DNA from: CAMCXT01 sp046302715
Lineage (GTDB): Bacteria > Bacteroidota > Bacteroidia > M30B66
Direction of reading: 5' to 3'
Assembly (NCBI GenBank): GCA_046302715.1
Contig: JBKCHQ010000106.1
Span: forward strand, 4,084-68,083
DNA: 64,000 nucleotides
Position 1 is the first letter of the stretch. The number at the start of each line of letters is the position of its first letter. Positions 8,895-17,180 of this stretch are shown here, one piece after another. A program made the position numbers and the translations under genes. The notes below the pieces were generated by a model. That model made no database searches. It had not been told where the DNA came from and saw only the letters and a list, made by a program, of their open reading frames with translations.

Positions 8895-8919
8895 CACTAA
8901 TTTTAGGTCGAAATTAGTG
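8895..8919 (-). other. Perfect 9-bp hairpin between two minus-strand genes
   Basis: CACTAATTT at 8895-8903 and AAATTAGTG at 8911-8919 pair around a 7-base loop. On the minus strand the 5' arm contains the TAA stop of the T9SS gene, and the 3' arm ends one base before the ATG of the small membrane protein. There is no T-run, so a normal intrinsic terminator is not favoured. It could stabilise the upstream mRNA or mask the downstream start. Confidence 0.5.
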
Positions 8920-9633
8920 CTTTATCGTAATTTTTCCAGTACGAAGAGCTTTGGAGCCTTGCTGCAATCTATATATGTATACCCCTGATGGTAGGTTAAC
9001 CAACGATATTTGGTGATTCGTGTTTTGTGCAATGAGTGTTTCGCTCAAAACCTTAGTGCCCAACATATTAAATATTTCTAGCTCAGTATTTTTCTTTAAT
9101 CCATTGCACGTTATGTTTAAGATATCGCTCACTGGGTTGGGATAGGTTTTTACCGACCATTCGGTAGCTTTGACATTTGGGGAACTTAATGGAGCAATAT
9201 CGAATTTTACTACCAAGACAGAAGAATCAGCTTCGTTTTGTGCATTATAGAAAGTGTAATGGATTTCTGCAGTGCCGGCCATTGAATCGGGACGCAAATG
9301 AACAGAAAATACGTTGGTGGTATTTCCGCCCTCAATATCAAGTGGAGTAGGGGATTGACTAACACTGGGAAGATAGCAGGCAGTCCAGCAAAAAAAGTTT
9401 GTTGATCCTTGGATGTTCTGAACAATACGCCTCCTTACATGGAACGAACCATATTCGTTAGATGAATTAGTAACAGGAATTTGACGTTCAATTTCGTACT
9501 CCTCGGCTCCAGCAGTGATCACAACCGGACTGCTAGCTCCAAAGGTAATGGATTGCGAATTAATTGATTTTGAAAACGATACCAGAACTAATGTTAAACT
9601 TAAACAAATTGCTGCAAGTCTTGAAGTGCCCAT
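8914..9633 (-). CDS. Small secreted protein with T9SS sorting domain
   Basis: This 239-residue protein has a signal peptide (LAAICLSLTLVLVSFSKSINSQ), a beta-sandwich-like middle of about 120 residues, and a type A T9SS C-terminal domain from about 160 (WSVKTYPNPVSDILNI, then LPSGVYIYRLQ). The middle has SFHVRRRIVQNIQG and FFCWTACYLPSVSQSPTPL, a pattern I recall from small Bacteroidota surface proteins with one conserved pair of cysteines. It should be exported by Sec, then moved across the outer membrane by T9SS and either released or anchored. Binding function is unknown. It stands alone, divergent from the T9SS-thioredoxin gene. Confidence 0.8.
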   Translation of the reverse strand: MGTSRLAAICLSLTLVLVSFSKSINSQSITFGASSPVVITAGAEEYEIERQIPVTNSSNEYGSFHVRRRIVQNIQGSTNFFCWTACYLPSVSQSPTPLDIEGGNTTNVFSVHLRPDSMAGTAEIHYTFYNAQNEADSSVLVVKFDIAPLSSPNVKATEWSVKTYPNPVSDILNITCNGLKKNTELEIFNMLGTKVLSETLIAQNTNHQISLVNLPSGVYIYRLQQGSKALRTGKITIKH

Positions 9634-9655
9634 AATTCTTGATTTATTTTAATTT

Positions 9656-9663
9656 CAAATTTA
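9656..9663 (-). promoter_or_regulatory. Possible -7 box of the T9SS gene at 8914-9633
   Basis: On the minus strand TAAATTTG matches TAnnTTTG, 23 bases before the ATG. No good -33 TTTG is present at 18-19 bases. Confidence 0.35.
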
Positions 9664-9725
9664 CGGCTTTTACCCAAGCCTGCATCACTGATCAATAATT
9701 TTTGCCTTTTTTTTTATGGAGCAGG

Positions 9726-9753
9726 TTGTTTTATTAAGAAATTCTTAATTTTG
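9726..9753 (+). promoter_or_regulatory. Promoter of the T9SS-thioredoxin gene
   Basis: TTG at 9726-9728, a 17-base spacer and TAATTTTG at 9746-9753, which fully matches TAnnTTTG. The box ends 32 bases before the ATG at 9786. Confidence 0.5.
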
Positions 9754-9785
9754 AAAATTCTCAACAAGTCAAATTCAACAATCAC

Positions 9786-11258
9786 ATGAAAAAATTTTTA
9801 CAAAATGTAAGTCTTGCAATGGGCTTATTAGTAGCAGGGAGTGCAAATGCGCAGTTGGCTAACGGAGCGTTGATGCCTGCGGGATTGGTATTAACCGACA
9901 TTAACGGAAATACACATGATTTAGATGCCTTGCTTAGCCAAGGTAAAGCATTGTTTATTGATGTGTCTGCAACATGGTGTGGGCCATGCTGGGGCTTCCA
10001 CCAAACAGGAATTTTAGAGGAGCTTTATGCTACTTATGGTCCCGAAGGAACCGATGAGGTTCGTGTATTCTTTATCGAGGGTGATGGTCAAACAACAATT
10101 GATCAACTTAACGGAATTGGGTCGGGAACACAAGGAAATTGGGTGGCTGGTACACCATATCCTATTGTAGATGATGCAGCAGCTGGCGACGCGTTAAGCG
10201 TTGGATTTTTCCCAACATTATACATGATCTGTCCAAGCCGCCGTGTATGGCACATTTCACCATCGGAAGTTTTGGCATATTGGCCTTCTTCTTTGCACAT
10301 TGCCAATGCACGTGCTTGTAATAACCCTATTGATGCGGTTATGAATGGTTATACCGGCGAAACTTCAACATGTGGTTCACTTTCTCCCTTGAAAGTGCAA
10401 ATTCAAAATAAAGGTGTAGAAGCATTAACCAGCGCAACTATTACTGCTTCTTTAGGAGGTACACAAGTGGCCACTACAAATTGGACTGGTACACTGCAGC
10501 AATTCCAGGCTACCGAAGTATCATTTGGTTCTGCTGATATTACTTCATCTTCTGATCTAGTATTTACGGTTACTCCTACGGGAACGGATGTTGCTCCAAA
10601 CGACAATACGTTTACTCAAGCAATTGATATGGCCCCTACCATCTCAACGACAGATGTAATCGTTAAAATCACTACTGATCGTTACGGTTCTGAAACTACT
10701 TGGAGAATTCGTCGTCCAAATAATTCTATTCTTGCATCAGGCGGACCTTACGATGACATGGCTGCAAACGGAGTTACTGTTCAACCAGAAGAAACAGTAA
10801 CATTGCCTGCTAACGGATGTTATAAATTCGAAATTTTAGATTCGTATAGTGATGGTATTTGCTGCGCTTACGGCGAAGGGTCATACGAAGTAACCGATGC
10901 CAATGGAGTTTCTCTTGTTAGTGGTGGAGAGTTCGGTGCGACTGAAAAAAGAGCACTAATCGGTGAAGGCGCTTCTTCAATCGATGACAACCAATCTGTA
11001 GTTTCTGATTTTACTGTGTATCCTAACCCATCAAATGGTTTAGTGAATATTTCGATGAACTTAACTTCAAATGACGATGTTACTTTGAAAGTTTACAATT
11101 CTATCGGAGCGTTGGTTCATGAAAACGATTTGGGTCGTTTAACGGTTGGTTCTTATTTCTACCCACTTAATTTATCAGGCTATGCAGCTGGAATGTACCG
11201 TGTTGTTGCGGTTTCATCAAAAGGTGTTAGCGTAAATTCAGTACAAATAAGCCGTTAA
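9786..11258 (+). CDS. Secreted thioredoxin-like protein with T9SS sorting domain
   Basis: This 490-residue protein has a signal peptide ending SANAQ, a thioredoxin-fold domain at about 28-170 with the redox motif WCGPC near 67, a beta-sandwich (CARDB-like) region at about 185-280, a region with DSYSDGICCAYGEGSYEV near 352-370, and a type A T9SS domain (VYPNPSNGLVNIS) from about 410. The DSYxDGICC motif recurs in T9SS cargo of Bacteroidota. The fold and motif suggest a thiol-disulfide oxidoreductase working at or outside the outer membrane, which is unusual for a thioredoxin. It has its own promoter and terminator and precedes a periplasmic TlpA gene. Catalysis is inferred from the two motif cysteines only. 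Confidence 0.86.
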   Translation: MKKFLQNVSLAMGLLVAGSANAQLANGALMPAGLVLTDINGNTHDLDALLSQGKALFIDVSATWCGPCWGFHQTGILEELYATYGPEGTDEVRVFFIEGDGQTTIDQLNGIGSGTQGNWVAGTPYPIVDDAAAGDALSVGFFPTLYMICPSRRVWHISPSEVLAYWPSSLHIANARACNNPIDAVMNGYTGETSTCGSLSPLKVQIQNKGVEALTSATITASLGGTQVATTNWTGTLQQFQATEVSFGSADITSSSDLVFTVTPTGTDVAPNDNTFTQAIDMAPTISTTDVIVKITTDRYGSETTWRIRRPNNSILASGGPYDDMAANGVTVQPEETVTLPANGCYKFEILDSYSDGICCAYGEGSYEVTDANGVSLVSGGEFGATEKRALIGEGASSIDDNQSVVSDFTVYPNPSNGLVNISMNLTSNDDVTLKVYNSIGALVHENDLGRLTVGSYFYPLNLSGYAAGMYRVVAVSSKGVSVNSVQISR

Positions 11259-11284
11259 TTTTAACGGAATAAAATTTGATAAGC

Positions 11285-11317
11285 ACCGGGAAATACATGG
11301 TTATTTCCCGGTTTTTT
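11285..11317 (+). terminator. Strong intrinsic terminator after the T9SS-thioredoxin gene
   Basis: An 11-bp perfect stem, ACCGGGAAATA at 11285-11295 with TATTTCCCGGT at 11302-11312, closes a 6-base loop and is followed by a T-run. The tlpA-like gene begins 15 bases after the T-run. Confidence 0.85.
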
Positions 11318-11331
11318 ATTTTTTTTGAATT

Positions 11332-11847
11332 ATGAAAAAATTCGTTCTATTTCTTTTTTTGGCGCCTTCCTTAGTTTTTGCTCAGTCCTCTGAAAATGCA
11401 AGGGCTTTTCCTGAAGTATCGATTAAGACGCTTGATGGTAAATCAATTTCAACCAAAGATTTTGATAACGGGGGAAAACCAATTGTGGTATCATTTTGGG
11501 CCACCTGGTGTAAACCTTGCGTGAATGAATTAACCAATATAGCCGAGTTATATGAGCAGTGGCAGAAACAAACCGGTGTGAAAGTAATTGCCATTTCCAT
11601 CGATGATGCACGCAATACTGCTAAAGTTGCTCCTTTCGTAAACGGCAAAGGTTGGGATTATGAGGTTTACACCGATCCCAATTCGGATTTGAAGCGCGCA
11701 TTAAACATCAATCTTGTGCCTCATACATTTTTGCTCGATGGTCAAAAAAACATAGTTTGGCAGCACAATAGCTACACCGAAGGCGATGAAATTAAGCTTT
11801 TTGAACTTGTAAAAAAAGTGGCAGAAGGAAAACCAATTGCTGAATGA
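11332..11847 (+). CDS. TlpA-like periplasmic thiol-disulfide oxidoreductase
   Basis: This 171-residue protein has a signal peptide (FVLFLFLAPSLVFAQ) and a single thioredoxin fold of the TlpA/ResA/AhpC-TSA group with WATWCKPC near 60 and the cis-proline segment NLVPHTFLL near 125. It would reduce or exchange disulfides in the periplasm. The ATG of the next gene overlaps its TGA (ATGA), so it is translationally coupled to the DUF6029-like barrel gene. In Bacteroidota this pair is often found together, as here, followed by an Omp28-type lipoprotein. Its electron donor is not encoded nearby. Confidence 0.9.
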   Translation: MKKFVLFLFLAPSLVFAQSSENARAFPEVSIKTLDGKSISTKDFDNGGKPIVVSFWATWCKPCVNELTNIAELYEQWQKQTGVKVIAISIDDARNTAKVAPFVNGKGWDYEVYTDPNSDLKRALNINLVPHTFLLDGQKNIVWQHNSYTEGDEIKLFELVKKVAEGKPIAE

Positions 11848-13502
11848 TTTTTAAGAAATATTTATGGAGTCGGTATCTGATAGTATCGGCTATTCTTCTT
11901 ATTGACCATCAATTAATTGCTCAAAATCCCACTCCCGCCGCCGATTGGGGCGAGCTGCATGGTAATTTTCAGCTTGATGCGCAATACTACAATCAAGATT
12001 CACTTATCGGAGCTCCAGTTGTTCCTGAAAAAATCCTTTCCAATGGTTTTATGAACCTTTGGTATACACGGGGTAAATTTTCGGCGGGCCTTCGATACGA
12101 ACATTATTTAAATGTAATGCAAGGCTTTGACCCCCGTTACAAAGGTTCGGGTGTGCCATTTCGTTTTGCAAGCTATACCAATGATGAACTCGAGGCTACT
12201 GTGGGTAATTTTTATGAGCAGTTTGGTAGTGGGCTCATCTTGCGCGCTTACGAAGAACGTGGACTTGGTTTCGATAATGCACTCGAAGGGGCTAAAGTAA
12301 AATACCAGCCCATCAAAGGTCTTATTGTAAAAGGGGTAATTGCCCGACAAAGAGCCTTTTTCTCCTTGAGTCCGGGTATTTTAAGAGGTGGCGATATAGA
12401 GTTTAACCTTAACGAAAGTTTGCCGGTAGAAAAGCAGCTGACTACAAATATTATTATAGGGGGCTCGGCTCTTAGCCGCTATCAAGACGATCAGGATCCA
12501 ATTTACATTTTGCCTGAAAATGTGGCGGCCTTTGCAGGTCGTTTTAATGTTAATAGAGGTAAGTTAAATCTTTTTGCAGAATACGGATATAAAATAAATG
12601 ATCCTTCAGCGAGTAATAATAGAATTTATAGACCGGGTCAGGCATTAATGGTTACTGCCTCATACTCCACTAAGGGTTTGGGCATTATCGCAACAGCAAA
12701 ACGACTGGATAATTTTGATTTTCGATCCGATCGTGCCGCAAGCGGAATCGGATATAACATCAATTTTTTGCCGGCTACAACCCGCCAACACACCTACAAT
12801 TTACCGGCAACTATTTATCCTTACGCTACGCAGCCAAACGGTGAAATGGGCTACCAGGTGGAAGTAGCTTGGCGCATTAAAAAAGGAACTTTCTGGGGCG
12901 GAAAATACGGCACCGAAATAACCCTCAACGCTTCGGGTACCAATGGTTTAGATAAAACACCGGCGAGCAATGATACCTTAGGCTATGAATCGGGATTTTT
13001 TAAAATTGGCAAAGAAGTTTTTTTTAGAGACTACCACCTAGAAATTCATAAGAAAATCAATAAAACTTGGAAAGCTAATTTAATGCTGCTTTACTGGGTT
13101 TACAATAAAGATGTGGTGCAAGGCTTAACCGGTTTTGGTACCATTTACGCACCCATGGGTGTATTTGATTTAACCTGTCGCATCAATGATAAGCATACGG
13201 TACGCATGGAGGCTCAGGCGCTATTTACAGAACAGGATGCCGGTTCTTGGGCTATGGGCCTATTGGAATACACATACTCGCCCAATTGGTTTGTTGCGGT
13301 GGTGGATCAATACAATTTCGGTAATCCGGATGAAAGGTTGCAAATTCATTACCTCACCGGTAATGTTGGATTTATGAAAAAAGGAAACCGTATAATGTTG
13401 GGCTATGGTCGTCAAAGGGCCGGTATTTTTTGCGTTGGAGGCGTTTGCAGAAATGTTCCAGCTTCAAATGGACTCACGCTTTCAATTTTAAGCAGCTTTT
13501 AG
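11844..13502 (+). CDS. Outer-membrane barrel protein, DUF6029-like
   Basis: This 552-residue protein has a signal peptide (LIVSAILLIDHQLIAQ) followed by a mature part made almost wholly of alternating beta-strands with many aromatic belts (GELHGNFQLDAQYYNQD, WYTRGKFSAGLRYEHYL) and ends with a strand closing in SSF. The length and start fit the DUF6029 outer-membrane family of Bacteroidota, usually next to TlpA. Two cysteines near the C-terminus (FCVGGVC) are four residues apart and could form a disulfide handled by the neighbouring redox proteins. The substrate, if it is a pore, is unknown. Confidence 0.78.
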   Translation: MIFKKYLWSRYLIVSAILLIDHQLIAQNPTPAADWGELHGNFQLDAQYYNQDSLIGAPVVPEKILSNGFMNLWYTRGKFSAGLRYEHYLNVMQGFDPRYKGSGVPFRFASYTNDELEATVGNFYEQFGSGLILRAYEERGLGFDNALEGAKVKYQPIKGLIVKGVIARQRAFFSLSPGILRGGDIEFNLNESLPVEKQLTTNIIIGGSALSRYQDDQDPIYILPENVAAFAGRFNVNRGKLNLFAEYGYKINDPSASNNRIYRPGQALMVTASYSTKGLGIIATAKRLDNFDFRSDRAASGIGYNINFLPATTRQHTYNLPATIYPYATQPNGEMGYQVEVAWRIKKGTFWGGKYGTEITLNASGTNGLDKTPASNDTLGYESGFFKIGKEVFFRDYHLEIHKKINKTWKANLMLLYWVYNKDVVQGLTGFGTIYAPMGVFDLTCRINDKHTVRMEAQALFTEQDAGSWAMGLLEYTYSPNWFVAVVDQYNFGNPDERLQIHYLTGNVGFMKKGNRIMLGYGRQRAGIFCVGGVCRNVPASNGLTLSILSSF

Positions 13503-13529
13503 TATTTTTAAAGTGAAATTTGAAAGGGT

Positions 13530-14378
13530 ATGAAAGGTCGAATTATTCTTGTGTTGATTGCTTTAAGCTATCTAACAATTTCTTGCGATAAAATTGAAGG
13601 TCCGTATTCTGAAAATGCCGGAAACGGTAATCCTGATACATCTTCGGGATATTTTAGAAAGATTTTGGTGGAGGATTTTACAGGTCACACTTGCGGCAAT
13701 TGTCCACGTGCTGCCGAAACACTTAAGCAGCTTCACGATTTATACGGTGAAAAGGTGGTGTCATTTGCGGTTCACGTAGGTTTTTTCGCCGAGCCCCAAC
13801 CTTCAGGCTACTACACCGCCGATTATCGAACCTTGGTAGGAAATGAAATTGACCAATATTTTGGAAATTCAACAGCAGGCCTTCCCAATGGTCTGGTTAA
13901 TCGTATTTCATTTGAATCGAATCCTATAGTGCAACATACCGATTGGGCCTCAAAAGTGTCGGGCATGGTTTCAACAGCAGCGGATGCCTGGATTGAATTA
14001 ACTCCCGAGTTTAATGCTATAACACGAGAACTTACGGCGTCATCAACCACACGAATTTTAAATGAATTATCAGACTCGCTTCACATTACCTATTATCTAA
14101 CAGAGGACAGTATTTTAAGTGCACAAAAAGATTATTCTCTTTCACCAAGTACCATTCAGAATTACTATCACCGCCACGTGTTACGCGGGAGTATGAACGG
14201 GACCTGGGGTACGGCTTTAAGTGTAGGACAGCAATTTTCCGCAGGTCAACAGATTGCTCATTCGGCAAGCTACACATTGCCCCCAAGTTGGAATGCACAA
14301 AAAGTGCATGTTGTTGCTGTTTTATCTAAAGCTGGCACCAAAGAGGTAATTCAGGCTGAAGAAGCGCACATTGAATAG
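13530..14378 (+). CDS. Omp28-related outer-membrane lipoprotein
   Basis: This 282-residue protein has a lipoprotein signal (LSYLTISC, cysteine near 19) and an Omp28-like domain with a thioredoxin-type fold. The motif VEDFTGHTCGNCPRAAETL near 49-67 puts a CGNC pair at the start of a helix, as in thioredoxins. Omp28 of Porphyromonas gingivalis is a surface lipoprotein of unclear function. Here the family follows TlpA and a barrel by 27 bases, so an outer-membrane redox or metal-handling role is reasonable but is an inference. Confidence 0.84.
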   Translation: MKGRIILVLIALSYLTISCDKIEGPYSENAGNGNPDTSSGYFRKILVEDFTGHTCGNCPRAAETLKQLHDLYGEKVVSFAVHVGFFAEPQPSGYYTADYRTLVGNEIDQYFGNSTAGLPNGLVNRISFESNPIVQHTDWASKVSGMVSTAADAWIELTPEFNAITRELTASSTTRILNELSDSLHITYYLTEDSILSAQKDYSLSPSTIQNYYHRHVLRGSMNGTWGTALSVGQQFSAGQQIAHSASYTLPPSWNAQKVHVVAVLSKAGTKEVIQAEEAHIE

Positions 14379-14381
14379 AGA

Positions 14382-14993
14382 ATGAGGCATTTTGTTTTAT
14401 TCTTCCTGTTTGCCTGCATTATTCAAGGGGCATTTAGTCAAAAGTTTAATTCGGGTCTGCAGCTGGGATTAAATACTAGTCAGATAACCGGCGATAATCT
14501 AGCGGGTTACAATAAGGCTGGAATAACCGCAGGCATTTGGGTGAATCGCAATATTTCCGAACGATTATCAATATGGATGGAACTATCCTATTTGCCAAAA
14601 GGAAGTAAAAAACTAAACAGCCCATCTGATTCGATTCCTGATTATTACCGTCTGCATATCAATTATATAGAGGTGCCAATAAGTATTACTTATCGTTTAC
14701 ATCCCAAACTGAGTTTCGAAACGGGAATTTCATGTGGAGCATACATAAGCCATACCGAGGAAGACGTAAATGGTGATTTAACCGGAATATACGGCCCAAG
14801 TGAACAATTTAAGTCCACCGACATTTCATTTAATGCAGGCTTAAACTGGCACTTTAATTCAAAATGGATGTTTAATGTTCGTAATGCAAATAGCATTTTT
14901 CCGGTTCGTAATCACAATCAGCAAACCTATTTTAGGCTGAATCGGGGGCAGTACACCTCCTGCATAATGGGACGCATTTTATACCAGTTTTAG
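14382..14993 (+). CDS. Outer-membrane beta-barrel protein, PorT-like
   Basis: This 203-residue protein has a signal peptide (FVLFFLFACIIQGAFSQ) followed by an eight-strand barrel pattern of the OMP_b-brl_2 / PorT type (GLQLGLNTSQITGDN, WMELSYLPKGSKKL, LSFETGISCGAYISH, FNAGLNWHFNSKWMFN). The C-terminal strand ends LYQF, a BAM-recognition-like end. It starts three bases after the Omp28 gene, so it is the same transcript. A true gliding-motility PorT is not indicated; the fold is widespread in the phylum. Confidence 0.8.
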   Translation: MRHFVLFFLFACIIQGAFSQKFNSGLQLGLNTSQITGDNLAGYNKAGITAGIWVNRNISERLSIWMELSYLPKGSKKLNSPSDSIPDYYRLHINYIEVPISITYRLHPKLSFETGISCGAYISHTEEDVNGDLTGIYGPSEQFKSTDISFNAGLNWHFNSKWMFNVRNANSIFPVRNHNQQTYFRLNRGQYTSCIMGRILYQF

Positions 14994-14994
14994 C

Positions 14995-15561
14995 ATGGGA
15001 AGAAAAATAGTAGTGGCGGTTTCGGGGGCTTCAGGTTCTATTTATGCCGATTTACTTTTACGGCGTTTAGCAAGTATCGATAATCAATTCGAAAAACTGG
15101 ATATGGTTTTTTCAAAGAGTGCTTTTGATGTTTGGAAACACGAATTGGGGAAGGATAGTTACAATGAACATTCCTATAAAATATGGGAGAATGATAATTT
15201 TTTTGCACCCTTTGCCTCTGGTTCAGCGGGGTACGACACCCTAATAATTTGCCCCTGCTCGATGGGTATGCTTGGGCGAATTGCATCGGGTATATCAGAC
15301 GATTTGATTACCCGTTCGGCTGATGTTATGCTAAAAGAACGCCGCAAACTCATACTTTGCCTGCGTGAAACCCCATATAATTTAGTCCAAATCCGTAATA
15401 TGGAAACCTTAACTCTTGCAGGTGGGATTATTTGCCCTGCAACGCCCTCATTTTATTCGCAACCCAGAAGTATTGAGGAGGTAGCGTTAACAGTTGTAGA
15501 TCGTTTAATTGATTTGGCAGGATTTAAAATATCCAGTAGCAGGTGGCAAAGTAGCGACTAG
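14995..15561 (+). CDS. ubiX: UbiX-family flavin prenyltransferase
   Basis: This 188-residue protein joins dimethylallyl phosphate to FMN to make prenylated FMN, the cofactor of UbiD-type decarboxylases. It has the family start VVAVSGASGSIYADLLLRRL, the middle SMGMLGRIASGISDDLITR, and the late LILCLRETPYNLVQIRNM. The length is normal. It starts one base after the stop of the barrel gene. No ubiD lies in the window; in Bacteroidota the partner may act in quinone synthesis. Confidence 0.92.
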   Translation: MGRKIVVAVSGASGSIYADLLLRRLASIDNQFEKLDMVFSKSAFDVWKHELGKDSYNEHSYKIWENDNFFAPFASGSAGYDTLIICPCSMGMLGRIASGISDDLITRSADVMLKERRKLILCLRETPYNLVQIRNMETLTLAGGIICPATPSFYSQPRSIEEVALTVVDRLIDLAGFKISSSRWQSSD

Positions 15562-15661
15562 GGAATTTTAATTCACGCTACTTTATTTTAAAATCTGCGA
15601 ACTTCACACTGAAACTATTTGACTTATACGTTACAGAGTTGTTCCATTTAAATTGAATATA

Positions 15662-15690
15662 TTGATATTCGCCTGCTTTTATTAGTTTTG
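15662..15690 (+). promoter_or_regulatory. Promoter of the glycosylation cassette
   Basis: TTG at 15662-15664, an 18-base spacer and TAGTTTTG at 15683-15690 (full TAnnTTTG match). The transcript would start near 15697, about 10 bases before the ATG at 15707, which argues for the ATG over the GTG at 15701. Confidence 0.6.
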
Positions 15691-15706
15691 TTTAAATTCG
15701 GTGAGG

Positions 15707-16432
15707 ATGTCATCTACAGAAAAGCTATCCATAGTAATACCCGCTTACAACGAAGGCAGAACCATACATTTTATTTTGGATAAAATAAAGGCTGTCGATT
15801 TAGTTGGCAAGATTCAAAAAGAGGTAATTATCGTAAACGATTGTTCGAAAGACAATACGGAAGAAGCGATTCACACCTATATCCAAAACAATCCTGATTT
15901 ACCCATTGCATATTTCAAACATGAGTTTAATAAGGGCAAAGGAGCAGCTCTTCATACGGGGATTTCGAAGGCTACCGGTAATTACGTTATCATTCAAGAT
16001 GCTGATCTAGAATACGATCCACAGGAATACAATATTCTTTTAAAACCAATCCTGAATGGCTTTGCCGATGTTGTTTATGGTAGTCGCTTTATCGGAGGAA
16101 AGCCACATCGTATTTTATTTTTCTGGCATACGATAGGCAATCGTTTTCTTACATTTTTATCGAATATGTTCACCAACAAGAACATTACCGACATGGAAAC
16201 GTGTTATAAATTGTTCAGAAGAGAGATTATTCAATCGTTAAAACTGGTTGAAAAACGATTTGGTTTTGAACCGGAGGTTACCGCAAAGATTAGCAGAATT
16301 GAGGGCATTCGCATCTACGAAGTAGGTATTTCGTATTACGGAAGAACGTACGAGGAAGGTAAAAAAATTGGTTGGAGAGATGGATTCAGAGCTATTTATT
16401 GCATCTTGAAATATGGATTATTCAGGTACTAA
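15707..16432 (+). CDS. Family 2 glycosyltransferase, polyprenol-phosphate sugar synthase type
   Basis: From the ATG at 15707 this protein has 241 residues and a GT-A fold: [20 protein letters not shown] at the start, [24 protein letters not shown], and a DxD motif in [10 protein letters not shown] near 103. [16 protein letters not shown] is typical of dolichol-phosphate mannose/glucose synthase relatives. It has no membrane segment of its own. It likely moves a sugar from a nucleotide donor to a polyprenol phosphate, supplying the membrane GT-C enzyme two genes downstream. The sugar is unknown. Confidence 0.9.
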   Translation: MSSTEKLSIVIPAYNEGRTIHFILDKIKAVDLVGKIQKEVIIVNDCSKDNTEEAIHTYIQNNPDLPIAYFKHEFNKGKGAALHTGISKATGNYVIIQDADLEYDPQEYNILLKPILNGFADVVYGSRFIGGKPHRILFFWHTIGNRFLTFLSNMFTNKNITDMETCYKLFRREIIQSLKLVEKRFGFEPEVTAKISRIEGIRIYEVGISYYGRTYEEGKKIGWRDGFRAIYCILKYGLFRY

Positions 16433-16434
16433 GT

Positions 16435-17169
16435 ATGCAATTTGAATACAAGGAAATAGACGAAGAAGGATTAGAAACCTTAAATGCCATCGAAAAGGCA
16501 AATAAGTTTAATCGTTGGATGTATTCTGCTATTCGCCCTTCTTGCAAAGGGAAAATATTAGAAGTTGGTAGTGGAATCGGTAACATCTCGCACTTTTTTT
16601 TTGAGGAAAAGGAAGATATTATTCTAAGCGATATTCGTCAAAACTATTGCGAAAAGCTGCGAAATAAATTTCCCCAAGCCAAGGTGCTCAATTTTGATTT
16701 GGTGTCACCTGACTTTGATACTGAAATGAAGGAGTACTTCGGTTATTTTGATTCAATATTTGCCTTAAATGTATTAGAGCACATAGAAAACGATCGGCTT
16801 GCATTAAGCAATGCAAAAAAGCTATTGAAGGAAGGAGGTACGCTTATTATTCTCGTTCCCGCGTATCAAAAGCTCTACAATAGATTCGATAAGGAACTTA
16901 TGCATTTTAGGCGCTATACTGCATCATCGCTTTGTAGTGTTTTTAGAAAGGCCGGTTTTTCTATCTCGGATAATAAGTACTTTAATTTGATTGGTATAGC
17001 TGGTTGGCTATTTTCTGGGGCTATCCAGAAAAATAAAACTATACCGGCTGAGCAAATGCGCATTTATAATGCTTGCGTACCTATGTTTAAGATATTCGAT
17101 AATTTGGTACTGCATAAAATTGGCTTATCCGTAATTGTTGTTGGTACTAATACTGCAACAAAAACATAG
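16435..17169 (+). CDS. Class I SAM-dependent methyltransferase
   Basis: This 244-residue protein, taken from the ATG at 16435 two bases after the glycosyltransferase stop, has the SAM-binding loop ILEVGSGIGNISHFF near 41-55, FALNVLEHIENDRLAL near 105-120 (post-II acidic loop) and LKEGGTLIILVPAYQKLYN. The latter part has WLFSGAIQK. A longer frame from 16372 would overlap the glycosyltransferase and is rejected. The substrate is unknown; position between a polyprenol-sugar synthase and a membrane transferase suggests a glycan or lipid-linked sugar. Confidence 0.88.
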   Translation: MQFEYKEIDEEGLETLNAIEKANKFNRWMYSAIRPSCKGKILEVGSGIGNISHFFFEEKEDIILSDIRQNYCEKLRNKFPQAKVLNFDLVSPDFDTEMKEYFGYFDSIFALNVLEHIENDRLALSNAKKLLKEGGTLIILVPAYQKLYNRFDKELMHFRRYTASSLCSVFRKAGFSISDNKYFNLIGIAGWLFSGAIQKNKTIPAEQMRIYNACVPMFKIFDNLVLHKIGLSVIVVGTNTATKT

Positions 17170-17180
17170 TTGCTTTTAAA

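Noticed and set aside
15701..15706. GTG start of the GT2 gene
   Set aside because: ATG two codons later is better placed after the promoter; the difference is small.
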